A stretch of 64,000 bases of DNA from Lithospermum erythrorhizon (Eukaryota; Streptophyta; Magnoliopsida; Boraginales; Boraginaceae), in assembly GCA_019722365.1 (NCBI GenBank), contig JADFUC010000643.1:1-64000 (forward strand), given 5' to 3'. Positions 1 through 13,740 of this stretch are shown piece after piece. Position 1 is the first letter of the stretch. The number at the start of each line of letters is the position of its first letter. The translations under genes and the position numbers were made by a program. Under the pieces are notes generated by a model, which was not told where the DNA came from, did not search any database, and saw nothing but the letters and a program-made list of their open reading frames with translations.

Positions 1-105
1 GGCAGGCAGGCAGGCACGGCGGCAATCACGGCATCACCGCAGGCGGCGGCGGCAGAACGGCAGGCAACGGCGTGGCAGGCAGGCACCGCATGCACTGCAC
101 TGGGC
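1..105. repeat. GGCA/GGC-rich simple sequence
   Basis: The first 100 bases consist of GGCA and GGC units (ggcaggcaggcaggca, ggcggcggcggca) with short interruptions. They form a GC-rich patch in otherwise AT-rich DNA. The left edge is cut by the window, so the full length is unknown. Confidence 0.8.
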
Positions 106-699
106 AGCCATTAATACTTACAATATACAAATCAGTAATATAACATTCTACCTACATATTTATACTTCCAAATAACCCAACGAAGTTCCCATTATAACCT
201 AATTCCAACTTGCTCCCAAATCCCTTCCATTTTAATGAGTTCCACCACCCAAAGCACAAAGTTCCGATATTAATAACAACTAATCATCCCATTTCTGCAA
301 CCATCTTTAATTTCAAACCCATTTAAGTAAGGCAAGGCAGGCGGGGCACCAATCAAACTTTACAAAACTCATTTTATCCTAATAATATTCTCTAATCACA
401 TATAAATCACAACTTCACACCTCAAACAACCATACAAAAGTCCAAAAAAAGTACAATTTTATACCTTATTTTGAAAGTAAACAAAAGTCAAATTAAAGTC
501 AACTCATAATTCTCAACATATTTCAACCCCATAAATCGATTATTATTATTATTATCACATCTTATACCAAGCTTAGACGACTCATTCTATATCATTATCA
601 TTATCCAAACTCAAGTATCAACTCAAGTAACCAAAAAGTCAAAATCTTCTCAAAACTATGGTAGAAACAAGAACACTCAAAAGGTTCGAACTTTCTTAC

Positions 700-1651
<952 letters not shown>

Positions 1652-2095
1652 ATTATCACACACATTAAAAAGACTGAAAACTCTCCAAGAAATTTTAGAC
1701 CAAAGATTAGCTTTGGGGAAAGTTATTAAAAGGAAGAAGATGGACATTAATCACATGGATAAGCGATGAAAATGACAACAATGAGTTCGTGCAAGATATT
1801 TCAAAGAGTCAAGCGCGTCGCCTCTCTCTCTGGCTGGGGGTTGGGCTGTCTGGGCTGTCTGTCTTCTAAGGTTTAGTTTTCTGCCTGCTTAACAACACAC
1901 AAACTTCCTCGAATTAACATAAACTTAACTCCCAAATAATATTATAAGTGGGCAAATAATGCACATACGGAAAGTGTTACATTACGTAAAGGACGAACGG
2001 GCTCTTCATCATCATCTGCTAGAGACTTATTAAGTCATAAGACTCACATGACGTGGGCGGTACACAAGGAACGACATCACCTTAAACCGGGCGGT

Positions 2096-2097
<2 letters not shown>

Positions 2098-2127
<30 letters not shown>
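2098..2127. repeat. 30-nt poly-T tract
   Basis: Thirty consecutive T residues lie between 'ccgggcggtaa' and 'aatattttggg'. The tract marks the approximate right edge of the LTR-like block. It could be the oligo(A) tail of a minus-strand retroposed insert, but no retroposon body is recognisable beside it. Confidence 0.85.
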
Positions 2128-2132
<5 letters not shown>

Positions 2133-3916
2133 TTTGGGCTTTCTGCAGGCCGGAAACTATAAAATTTGTAAATCAGTAGCTTGCCTTTTTAATCATTATG
2201 ATGGATACATGCTTCACCAATCATCCCAGATTCTGCACTACTAAGCGAACTCAATTTTTAAATATTTTAAACTGAAAAGAGTTTTGTAAGCAACTTTCTA
2301 CTTTGCCTTTATAAAATTTAAGTTTTGGGATTTAGTGATATATATTGATGTTCTACGATTTGAGATATAATGTGTGTAACATGCCATTGATTGATAAAGA
2401 TTGAGTTTACAAAGGAGAATTATTTATTTTTGCATCAATGCTAAACATAATAATATTCAAATTTTTGGTATACTGCATGTGTCAAGATTAAGCAAATGTA
2501 TGAAAGCGAATAAGATTTGCTTCACTTCATTTATAATGCGCCCGCTGTCAATGTTTCAATTGAGAAATTAAAGATGTCAATTAAACCTGATTTTAGAAAC
2601 CCTTTTCACGTTAGATGTTTATGTCACGCCCTTCAATTAGTTAAAGCAAAAAGCATGGAATAAAAGTTGTTATGGGGATGATTATTTTACCACTCTTGTT
2701 GTTACAATGGGAGGGGGGTAATAAAAACATGAATATAAAAATTGCTGAGGCTGCAAGAAGTTTAGGAAATTAATTTCTCGATCGCGAACTAGACGGAACT
2801 CTAATTTATCTACTAGTTCATGCATATATGTATATTGAAGAAATTACAATATTTATGAGTAGCCATGCCCTGCTGTTGGTCAATATCATCCAAACATTCA
2901 CCTTCTTTAGAATGTGTTGTTAATCATTTCATTCATATGACTAAACATGTAGACGAGCATGCTGTTGGTATATGGTTCCAAATATGTGTTATAAGTTTTA
3001 AAAATATTTTCATCCTATACCACACGCATATTACGCAAATGGTGCAATAATGATCCTTAATTTAAATTAAGAGTTTTTTATTTCATGACGCATTTATGAT
3101 GCTTAATGCTTAATCCTCGAACTAAAGAATTTTTGATATTACTAAACATAAAGATGAAAATTGAAACTTATTTTGCACACGATAGTAAAATATCAATCAT
3201 GGCCGTTAATCTCCTCAATTAGTGTACTTTTAACACACGGAGATCACCTAGAAATTTTTTACATGCCAGTTACAATTATTAGGTGAAAATAATCCTACCC
3301 CCTCTCCAGCCATAATAAGACATTACCTAACGAAGTTAATCAATATTTAAATCTACCAATATCAATCGAGTCAATATAACGATATATATATAGCAATCCT
3401 TTTGATATATTAAAATGGTGGGCTAGTAAGGAAGCCTTGTTTCCGGTATTATCTAAGATGACAAAATAAATATTTTCTATACATATGTCTACAATACCTA
3501 GTGAATCTGCATTTAGCATGGCGAAACTACAATACAATCAAAAACGTTCAAGACTTACAAGCCTCGACACTCAGTGTGTGTGTCAAGGATTGGACGGAAG
3601 CCTAACATAGATGTAAAACAAGACTCACCATAGAAAAAAAGCAAAAAGATATGTTCGACAATCTTAGCGTATTAATATCGGCGGTATTAAATCAAGCACA
3701 GTTGGCACCAACACATTAGACGATTTAAGTCAATTCGACAAAGAAGAGTCCGAGGACGAATTAGTTTATGATGATGATTTGTATAATTTTATTTTTAAGG
3801 AACTCATGTAAACTTCTCGTCCGCACGAGTATAAACCATGAACGCTTAAAATAATAAAAATGTTCATTTGTTCCATTAAGTTAAACTTTTATATATTCTA
3901 CAAAATGTGTTCTTAA
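2128..3916. other. Intergenic, no gene recognised
   Basis: AT-rich sequence with only short ORFs under 70 codons that match nothing I know and have no splice context. A GA-rich, acidic-codon stretch at about 3720-3790 (gaagagtccgaggacgaa, then gatgatgattt) could be a scrap of a TE ORF, but it is too short to assign. Confidence 0.6.
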
Positions 3917-4208
3917 CGTGGTACCGTCTAAACAAGCGGTACCACGTTTATACTCAAACGTGGCCACGTTTAATTGAAACGGGGTCACGTTTGGAACACA
4001 CAAGATATTGGTTTTCTTCGTGTGACAAATGTGACCACGTCTAAAATAAACGTGGCCACGTTTGTCACACGAGAAAACCAATATTTGTGTGTAACAAACG
4101 TGCCCACGTTAAAATTAAACGTGGACACGTTTATCATGGTGCATTTTAAGGCAGTCACTGCCTCTTTTTTTTCACTAACGGTGGCACGTTTAAATTAAAC
4201 GGTACCCC
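3917..4208. repeat. Foldback element with CACGT core
   Basis: A large imperfect palindrome. Arms at about 3956-4040 and 4050-4135 pair around a 9-nt spacer (ctaaaataa), with only a few mismatches and small indels. The arms carry repeated aaacgtggccacgttt-like blocks. A separate 10-bp perfect stem (cgtggtaccg..cggtaccacg) lies at 3917-3946, and a related outer half lies at 4180-4208. CCACGT/ACGTGG occurs many times. The structure resembles a foldback MITE. A transcript across it would form a long hairpin. No ORF is supported. Confidence 0.85.
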
Positions 4209-4239
4209 GCTAGATTCGAGCAAATGGGGTTAAGTGTTA

Positions 4240-7048
4240 ATGTGGAATTTAATTCGCCTGTGGGCTCTCTGAAGTCGGGACCGCCATCAACTCCGAACAA
4301 TCGTAGTCACCAACGACATAACGATAAACGACTTTACTTAACGTGATATAAAATAATACAACTCGTCCATCGGGTGAATTAATCAACAATACAACAACTG
4401 AAAAGTAATAATATAAATACAACATCAAACAACGGGTTCTACAACTCGAGACGACAATAATTTATTACGCATAACCTAAATCTCCAACTAAGATACAAGT
4501 ATGACTGCCGAGGTCTTCAAGCCACCATTGCCACCCACGGGACGCAGCCATCACAACAACCTAGACATAAACGCCCCATAGTGTGGAAATAAATAAATAA
4601 CCCTGCCTCTACTAATATTATGTCGATAGTATATGTTTCTCGGTGAGTATTTCGTGCAGTAAAATTTAAAAATTTCGGTCGGTGGTGCTGGAGAATTTAA
4701 CAAACGGTCGGGTTGGCGGTATATTTCGCTTGTGGCGGGACCCGGTGATAGTATAAATGATTTCTTAATAAAATCTACGTATCGAGATTCTGTATTATAG
4801 CGAGTAGTAGTTATGTTATGGAAAACTTTAGATTTGGACTTCTGCTTTCATTGGAATTTAAGTACGAAAAGTGAGAAATAAACCCAACTAAACGGCCTAA
4901 GTCATTTTAAAAATCTCTTCACCATCCTATCATCATCTTCATCATTTTCCAAACACACAAAAACCTCTTCTTCCCTCCATGGCCGATTGTCCTCTTCAAT
5001 TTTCCTCCCTCAAAATTTTCTTCCATTTCTCTCATCGACACGCTTAAACTCAAGCATCAAACTGGTGAGTTTTCTCCTCGTCATCCTCATCAAATCTAGG
5101 TAAGAAAGATTGAATCTTTTGGGTTATTTCTTGAGTTCTTGAGGAGTTGACTTTTATGTATTTGTGTTGACTTTTAGATCTTGATTATATTATGGTATAG
5201 AAATGTTATCTCAGCATCTAGAATTGTGAGGGTGATTTTGAGAAGTTATCAGTTAGAAAGTCAGGTGTAAGCTTGTATGTCGACTTTTATCGATTTTCTT
5301 AAATTGACTTTAAATGGTAATATGAGGTTGGGAGGACTTTAATATAGTTGAATCGGGTATAGAATCTGCCGGCCTGATATGGATGTAGATTTGGTTGAGG
5401 AAGTTTGAAAAGTTCGTATGGTACTAGCGCCAATTGAGGTTGTATTTAATGGTTAATTAGTTGTTAATTTATTTCTAGATTGATTAGAATGTGTGCTTTA
5501 AGATGTTATTGTCGGTACAAGTGATGACGTATTGAGATTTTTCGAGTTGGCGATTGGAATATGGTTACGCTTTGGAATGTTAGAAGTGTATACCAATCTT
5601 GGGAGCAGGATGATCATAGTTATTGTAAATTTGAACGTGAGACGGGGTTTATATAGAAATGCTAAGTGAAGTTATTCGCTAACGTTATAATGTATAATTT
5701 TTCTAATAGAGCCGAGCCCGATCTAAAGCACAAGGACCGCATGTAGATGGTCATTACTACTAGCCTCGACGTGAGTACAAATCACGAATGGGACCTTTCA
5801 TATATATATATCATGTTATATATTTTCTATGTATTGCTTGAGACTGCCCCTGATATGTGTATCAAGGCGGACTATGATTGATATTATGTGAAATGGTGAT
5901 TTATGACGATATTATGAATTAACCGAGATTTGATCGACATTACGAGATAACTATGATTACGAAGATGTTATGACATAATTGATATTTACGAGTTACATTA
6001 TGAGATAGTTTCGATATAATTCATTATGAAATCAAGTGCTATGGTCACATGCTGGATGGCCGCGGCCGGGGCAAGCAGGTGGCCGCGCTACAGATGCGTT
6101 GATCAAGCGATGTGTTATTTATGAGCGGTGCTTACCCCTGACCGGGAGGTTTCGTAAAAGTGGTGTGTATATTGCAGGGTAGCCCCGTGATTCGGGAGGT
6201 TTCATGTGATATGCACATTGAAAGGGGTGTACCGTCGGGTGGGATATGAGGCCCCATCCGATTATTCGAGGCGGATTCTCATGTGTGTGTATTATTTGGA
6301 GGTGGATCATATATGTATTATTTGGAGGTGGATTCTCATGTGTGTATTATTTTGGAGGTGGGATTTCATATATGTATTATTTGGAGGCGGATTCCTCATA
6401 TGTATTATTCAAGGAGCGATTCCTCACTGATGACTTTGTGTGTCGAGATTGTCTCCTTAAATGAAAATGCATTAGTTATGAATATAATCTCATGTAAAGC
6501 GTCAGGTAACATTGTATAAGAGAAATCTATGTGGATATGTGACAGCTATTTTTAGTACCTCGATTTATGTATGTGCATACGATATATATTTATATATATA
6601 TAAGCATATATATACGACGGAATCAAATTGTGGTATTTGTATTCACTCAGCCTAATAGCCGACTCTATTCTCTATGGGCATGCTTCATGTCTAGGTTTCT
6701 AGGAGTGATTTGAGGTGGCCGAGAATGGTTTTGGCCGAAGCCAAGGAGATCATAAAGCGAAAGCGGCATAGAAAGCCTCATCGTACTATTTCTTTTGTTG
6801 AAAATTTGTATATTTGAGATTATGGGTTGTATTATATTGACGGTCTCGTTGTCATATCTTTATGATGTATTTGGATTTGTGTTCTCGCTGTTATTTTGTT
6901 GGATGTATCATGGAACACCACGATGGAAATAGAGCTTTATTTTGGATAATGTCACAGGTTATGTTGTTATCAGATCCATCGCTCGCACTCGCATACGTGT
7001 TGTTAATGATCTTAACTCGTGGCGGCCGACTTGGGGTGGGCCGTTACA
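4240..7048 (+). mobile_element. Long LTR-like block, copy C (plus orientation)
   Basis: The block starts near 'tgtggaatttaattcg' and ends in 'gggtgggccgttaca'. That terminus recurs in reverse complement at the left edge of copy B (15178, 'tgtaac..cggccc..gtcggccgcc'). It contains a leader-like CT-rich region (4900-5060), a 'ctaggtaagaaag' box at about 5096 that is the reverse complement of the CTTACCT box of the other copies, and a short tandem array. The sequence after 7048 does not look like a primer-binding site, so I read it as a solo or truncated LTR. It may be Tekay/Del-like; the class is inferred. Confidence 0.5.
6268..6428. repeat. Short tandem array, about 30-bp unit
   Basis: About five imperfect copies of a unit centred on 'tattatttggaggtggatt' followed by 'ctcatgtgtg' or 'catatatg'. 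It lies within LTR-like copy C. Three overlapping frames stay open across it only because of the repeat periodicity. Confidence 0.8.
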
Positions 7049-7049
7049 A

Positions 7050-10000
7050 ATAGGGAGTCGCTTGCAGTTCTGAATACAAATATTACGTAAATAAACCTAC
7101 CACTCATACAAACAAGGATAATTCAAGTCCCCGACCTATATGTAGACTATATACCTCAAAAAGTTATATTTATATGCTCCCTCTCTCAAAGACATAAATC
7201 TTTCCTTAACGACTTCCAACTACCAATCGACAAATCCACACACCATCGTCAACAACTTACTCACGCATACACCTTAATCACAGAGACATCTCTCATTTGT
7301 TATCTTTCTAAGTACAACCAATTCCTCGACATAATATACAACCTTCCTAAGCATACGACAACTCGAACACATATATCTTGACATCTCCTCACTCAAGCAT
7401 ACACCCCTCATTACTTATCTTTAGTTCACCTTAAAGTGTTACTCCCAATTATAGTCATACCTCCTATGACATCTAATTGTTCCTCATAAGAACCTCCAAA
7501 TTGTTTCATTATCTTAATACAACCGAGCAACATATATCTTAAATCAAGATGACTTAAGTACAAAATTATCTCACCAAATTCTTCATTTAGTCTACGAAAC
7601 TTATTCACCTCACGATATCAACGTAGTGGCCGATCATAACTTATATACTAACACGTTTGAATCCAACTTCCCATTATATATAAACATATCATCAACACCA
7701 TCTATGGGTCAAGCATAAACGCTGTTTATAATTTTATACTAATGCCCTTTCATTCAAAGTTATCTCAACCATTAACCAACTCAACTTTTAGCCTTAAAGG
7801 ATGTATAACGATTAATACCAACCTAGGATCCACGCAGAAACTGATAATATTATCAATAATCAACCGAAACCTAATTCATATAATTTCATCATGGCAACAT
7901 TCCAAGATAATCGCAAGACAACGCTCATAAATCCTCAATAAACAAGTCATAAACGTAGATCATACAACACCTCATAGAAAATTCCTCAAACTACATGTCA
8001 AATATGAATAAAGCATTATATATATATATATATATCCCACTACCTAATAAGCTCATACAACATAATTCCAAAGAAAGTCTCGTGAGCATAACATATGGAG
8101 TTATAATAGAAAGTTTTCCAAGAAAGACACAATTACCCGTAGTGCTAACTCAAGAGACTCAACAACGACTATAACTCTAGTCATCGAACTATCTATCTCT
8201 CATATATCCCCACAACTATACCAACCTCTAATCCGCATATGCTCAACTGGCTTCACCAAGTAGAACGACCACCGATAATCACAATCAAGATGAGTACCGA
8301 AGTATAAGGCCAACCGCACTTATACCGAAGTATAAGGCCAAACCGCACTTATACACAAAGTATAAGGCCAACCGCACTTATACACTAAAGATAAGGCGCA
8401 CTTATACACTCAGTATAAGGCACACCATTAATTTATACATCAAGTATAAGGCAAATTGCACTTATACACTAAGTATAAGGCACACTTATACACTAAGTAT
8501 AAGGCACACCGCACTTATACACTAAGTATAAGGCACACCGCACTTATACACTAAGTATAAGGCAAACCGCACTTATACACAAAGTATAAGGCCAATAGCG
8601 TCACATATCCTGCAAGGAAGGAGAGCCACCTAACCCCTAATCATCTCAACTATAGGGTCACATCCTAATACTCAAGTCACCTCAAAGTCACGCATAACCC
8701 CAACCAACAACCAACTACTCCCAAACAATATCCAAGCACAATAACTAAACATCTCACAATCATAAATCAATCACAAATGGCTGCCAATAGACCAAAAGTG
8801 CCGACAAGGCCAATGTAATCGAATGCCGATGCCACGTAACACAAGAACATAAGTTAGAGTTTAAGTTAGTATACCTCAAAGAATACCTTCAACGCCGAAA
8901 TACAATCGCATAATCATAATATGTCACACAATGAATTACACATATTCAAGGCTCACAAATGCATACGTATGGTCATTCTCTCACATAATTATACCACAAA
9001 TTTAATGCTCACACAATTTTAAAGTAAGTAATGCAAAGAGCACCCGCAGATAAGTACTCGCCAAGTTAGCAATCGAACGCCCCACCCAATTCCATTCAAG
9101 TGCCTTTCCCCCTGCCCGGCCTAATCAAAACACTCGAAATATAATTACTACTCACAATAATTTTAACCCTTATCTATTCAATTCCTGACTTTTCAACCCA
9201 TTTTAGATACAAATTGATAACTTAAGTATAGATGGCTAATTATGTTTCAAAGACTATTAAATTGACGAATTTCAACTATCCCGACTAAATCCCATAATCG
9301 GGTCACCCAACTAAAATACTAACATTTTCTCAACCACTTCAATTAACCCAAAATATCAACTTTTCCAACTAATCAAACCCATTTCTAACAACCTCAAATC
9401 CGGAAGCCCGTTTACTACTCAAAATCTAATAAAACTAATTTCTCAACATATTTATCTAAACAAATCATAAATCAAAATTTCCACTCAACAATCACAATAA
9501 AGGTCCAATAACATATTTATACTCTCAACAACATTTTAGAAAAATTCAACCCAAAATCAATTCGAAAGTCAACTCAATATACTTTCACCCCAAATATCGA
9601 CACGTCATCTCCTATACTATAATCTATGCCTGGGGATAATAATTATATTCACAATATCTCATAAACCTAAGCTCTAACCCAAATTCCAAAAGTCAACGGC
9701 CCTAAACGTCCGAAATTCCACATCAAACACGTAATTTCAACTCAAGAATAATCTAATTTAAAACCCAAGTATCACTTCAGCAATAAATTCAAAAATACAA
9801 AAAGTCAATAAAAAAGTCAACTCATTCGAACTCAATTTAAATACACAAAAGTTTCTCGACCTATCTTACATATTGAATCGCAGAGGATGATGAGTAGAAA
9901 CTCTTCAAGAAATTTGAGGTCCAAAGTCATGATGGAAGAGAAATCGAAGAAAGAAAAATCAAGCGTGGGCTCTCTATCGCTGCCGTATCACGCGAGGAAA

Positions 10001-10130
10001 GAAGTGTTCGATCCTTGTGGCTTCTTGGGCTCGGTTATAATGGGTTGGCCCATTAGCTTTATACGGTGAAACCCGATCGCTTTTTAATTCAATTGGATAC
10101 TTCTCGCTTTAACTTATCGACAACTAACTT
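7050..10130 (-). mobile_element. Long LTR-like block, copy A
   Basis: This block aligns colinearly with copy B. 'gtcaaatatgaataaa' (about 7990), 'ctacctaataag', 'actcaacaacgactataactctagtcatc' (about 8160), 'taaggccaa', 'cacctaacccctaatcatc' (about 8630) and 'gataagtactcg' (about 9050) all recur in order at 15565-16470. The minus orientation is inferred from copy C. It has no coding capacity. The left edge is fused to the end of copy C and the right edge is approximate. Confidence 0.6.
8296..8592. repeat. Tandem array of about 27-bp 'AAGTATAAGGC' units
   Basis: About eleven imperfect copies of a unit containing 'aagtataaggc' plus 'cgcacttatac'. The homologous place in copy B (about 15910-15955) has only two such units, so the array expanded or contracted after the copies diverged. 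Confidence 0.88.
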
Positions 10131-10533
10131 CCAACATCAACATTCCATTCCTCAAATTATATTACCACCCAACTAATATCATTTCCATCCGACAACTTTA
10201 AATTCTAAATACCAAATGTACTACCAACCCACCGATTCGTTGTGTCATCAATTATTCAACTTCGAAATTTTTGATTTCTCCTCAAAATAATCCACCAAGC
10301 AACTAGTATACCTTAAGGCATATTAGTATCGTGAATTCAAGTTATTACAAGCAAAAACTCACTTTTCAACATAATAACATATATTTTAACTTCCCAAGCC
10401 AAATTCTCTCTCAATTCAATCCTCAAATCTCATCCAACTATCTCTAAACATATTCAAGAACACAATATTATCAAATTAAACCCGCTTGAATTAATGGAAC
10501 CAAAGAAATCAAAGCACAAAGAAGTCGTTCAAG

Positions 10534-11711
10534 ATGAAGCTATGGTCAACCGAGAAGTCAGAGAACGGCATTCTCGGCCAAACATTCCCGCTCATCACCA
10601 CCACCACAACAAGGGGCCGAGGGCGAGGGCGAAGGGATCAACTATTACAATGTAAGGCCGGGATTGTACCTCGAGCATGGGGAAATTGTGGAGGTAATCA
10701 GTACTTTTATTTTAAGTTATTAAGATGTCAATATTCAATTATTTGCAACTTTTACTAGCGATTCGTACCCCGAGATAGTTGCACAATTTCATCATACACT
10801 TAGGGTTACTTATTCGAATGGAGGTGTGTTGTGTAATTACACAATTAATGGTGTTCGTGGTAGTATCATGGAAGATGATTTAGTTAGTGTATTCGGTTTG
10901 AGTAGGGAGGGATTCCACGATTATAATGAAAGGGGGTGGTGTAGTAATTGGCCGGTTAGTTTGAATGATTGTGCGACCATTCTTAACAATGACCGTATAG
11001 CTAAGAAGCCGCAGACGAAGACAAGACAATTTGAATGGCCTTCAAAAGTTTATTGGAAGCGTCGCTTCAGGTACTTTTGCCCACTAATAGTCAAGCTGGC
11101 CGGAGCTTACTTTCATACATGCTGCTTGTTACGTGGGCTATGAATGGGGCTATGTCAATTTGCATACATATGATCCTACTACATATCAACTATAAAAAAC
11201 AAGCTCCGCATCAAGATGGGATGATGCCTCTCATTTGTTGGTCAATTCAAGTGTGTTCTCGCTTTTAGAAAGTTAATAAATGATACAATGTACAGGCGAC
11301 TATGATCGGAAACAATCGATGTCATTAGGGCTGTATACGCGGGAGGTCGGCTTGCTTAAGCGTGGAAGCTTTTCAAGAAATTTGAGTTCGCGAGGGATGA
11401 TGTGTGGTTGTTCAACAAATGTGCGCCCGTGCCGCCACTAGATGGTTACCGTGCAATCGGGAGCCACTTACCTATCCACAACCCCTTTTGTTCCCTCGAC
11501 CGAAGTAGGGTCATCCTATGGATCATCAAATAAAGCTTTGCTAGAGTCAATGGACGCCAATATCTTAGCCATGTTTGGTGAGACGAGGACGTATATGCAG
11601 AACGAAAGCTGGATGGATCGCCCGACAATGCAGGAGGATACGAGGTTGACACGCAGGGATGCCACCACGGCCACCGCCGGCCAGCTGATCAACGCCAATA
11701 AGATGAAATGA
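10534..11711 (+). pseudogene. Broken transposon ORF ('plant transposon protein'-like)
   Basis: Several overlapping plus-strand reading frames together resemble the hypothetical ORFs found in large plant transposons. A GRGRGRR-type basic stretch occurs near 10600. A segment at 10826-11143 contains 'LCNYTINGVRGS', 'DDLVSVFGLSREG' and 'WPSKVYWKRRFRYF'. A shifted frame reads 'SQAGRSLLSYMLLVTWAMNG' at about 11085-11150, and near 11135-11200 another reads 'YEWGYVNLHTYDPTTYQL' before a stop. At 11442-11711 there is an STS-rich tail. The changing frames and stops show it is not functional. Assignment rests on general resemblance only; I see no catalytic domain. Confidence 0.5.
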
Positions 11712-11837
11712 AGAGGATGACACCGGGAAGAGGGACGACAAATAAACATTTTAGATTGTGGTCACGCTTGTCCAGCTTTACGCATTGTTAATTGTTTATG
11801 GTGTTTAATTTTATTATTTTCTCAACATTTATAAAAG

Positions 11838-11972
11838 CAACGGTGGTACGGCTTTTGTCCTAAACGCCACACGCTTATGCCATGCTACTACGTATCACAA
11901 CATGTCTTTTTATTTCAATTATTTTATGTGTTAAATCCAAGTGGCATCGTTTAATGTAAACGTTACCACGCT
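11838..11972. repeat. Relic related to the 4-kb CACGT foldback
   Basis: 'acggtggtacggc' on the left and 'tttaatgtaaacgttaccacgctag' on the right echo the end of the foldback near 4190-4212 ('tttaaattaaacggtaccccgctag'). The middle has lost the palindrome. It is probably a second, decayed member of the same family. Confidence 0.5.
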
Positions 11973-12552
11973 AGTTCACTTACTACACGATGAAACATGT
12001 GTTTTAGAGTAGTTTTGTATGTTAAACGGCCACAATTCTTATTTTCTTAAATGTTACCATCGCTTGTTGGGTGGGCCCGAGGTCTCGAACCTGCCTGTAA
12101 TACCCATCGAATATTCAATGGGCTCGAACCGGCCGGTGGCCCGGCCCAATCCATCGGCCCCTCATCCATCCCATTTATTGATGGGGTCGGGGCCGTTTCT
12201 CAGGCCTATCGGGTCAAGCGACTGAACCGGATCAAGTGGGGCCGGGTCCCAGACGGCCCACCAAGGCCCGATTCGTCACAACCATCAAGTCCTAAATGGA
12301 TGCTCGCTGTCCATGTGATTTAAATATCTAGTCTCTGTAAGACTACAAGATCGGGCACTGGTTAATAGCCTATCAAGTTAGAATTTCTTAGACACGTTTA
12401 TTAGAACCGGCCCGCCTCTTAAGAGCTGAACAGGCCGGACACGTCATTTAGTTCGGAAATCTGCCTTAACGAATCGGCTAGGCCAGCCCGCTAAGGAAAT
12501 TATCGCCTTATTCGCCCACGGCCCCTTTAAAAGTGCCATGGCGCATTAACGC

Positions 12553-12723
12553 AGTATCGCATTATTCAACGCACCGTTAAATGCTAATTCTTTGGCTCAT
12601 GAAGCTTTTTGTGTCGAAATTCAAAACTACATTATCAAGTGTTCTGAGCTGTATCGCACATTCAATCTGGCCTCGTTAAATGCTAATTCTTTGGCCTTGT
12701 GAGTTTTGTGTCGAAATTCAAAC
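12553..12723. repeat. Two-copy tandem repeat, about 98-bp period
   Basis: 'ttaaatgctaattctttgg' followed by 'ttttgtgtcgaaattcaaa' occurs twice, at 12577-12625 and 12675-12722, each copy preceded by 'gtatcgca' and 'ttcaa'. It lies inside the AT-rich element. Confidence 0.8.
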
Positions 12724-13344
12724 TAATACTGTGGTTCTCGAGGTTTGAACTTGGACCTCCAAGCTTAAAAATACAAAGCATTGACCAGCCTATCGAACCA
12801 ACTTACAAATTAGTCTTTTATGTTATACTTTGGAATAATATAATCGATAAAGTTTTGCATATTATAATTTGGAATGTTATCATCGATAAAGTTTTGAGTT
12901 AAATAATATATTGATAAACGAATAATATTTGTTGCTATATAACAGCAACGAGATCAGATGTAAATTCCTTTTAATTTATTTAAACATATTATACAAGTTG
13001 CTTAATGTTACATTTTCCTTACAAAATATTGATAAAAAGTACAATGACATTAACATATTATAATTTAAATAATAAAGTCTTCAATTATTAAATAATATAT
13101 CAGCGCATCTTAACGCTTTTATTCGTATATTATTCAATACTATATAAATATCTCATTTCTATCCATATACACTGAAGAATATTCAACATTAAATAACAAC
13201 TTTTATCATATAATTAAAAGAACTAGAATACAATCTTATTACTTTGTAATATTATTATGAATATTTCTCTTTTAATAATATATTATTTGACACAAAATAA
13301 CCTTTATATTAATGAATCTTATGTTGTTATCCATTTACTATACA

Positions 13345-13740
13345 ATACTAAATAACTCTCATGATTTAAATAGAATCATTTCAATTATTTCTTGAAGGAT
13401 AATATATCAAATAAGGATAATATATTAAATAATACCAAATCTAAGTTATTTAGTATTAATTTGAAGGATAATATATTAAATAATACCAAATCTAAGTTAT
13501 CTATCAAATAATACCAAACTTATTAATTTGAAGGATAATATATCAAATAATATCAAATCTATCAATATCTTGAAATAGTTTTTAATTAGAAATATGTTTT
13601 ATTATTTGAAGGATAATATATTATTGGAATAAATAACTTTCATGATTTAAATAGAATCATTTTAATTATTTCCTGAAATAGTCTTTAATTACAAATATAC
13701 TTTATTATAAAGGATAATATATTATTCAATTTAATGCTTT
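13345..13740. repeat. AT-rich tandem repeats ('aaggataatatat')
   Basis: About six copies of 'aaggataatatat[tc]' occur here. The larger block 'ataactctcatgatttaaatagaatcat' (13352) is repeated as 'ataactttcatgatttaaatagaatcat' (about 13632). Confidence 0.75.

Noticed and set aside
6206..6519. Three overlapping plus-strand frames with repeated Tyr/Trp/Gly units
   Set aside because: They are translations of a tandem array of about 30 bp within an LTR-like block. All frames stay open because the unit lacks stops.
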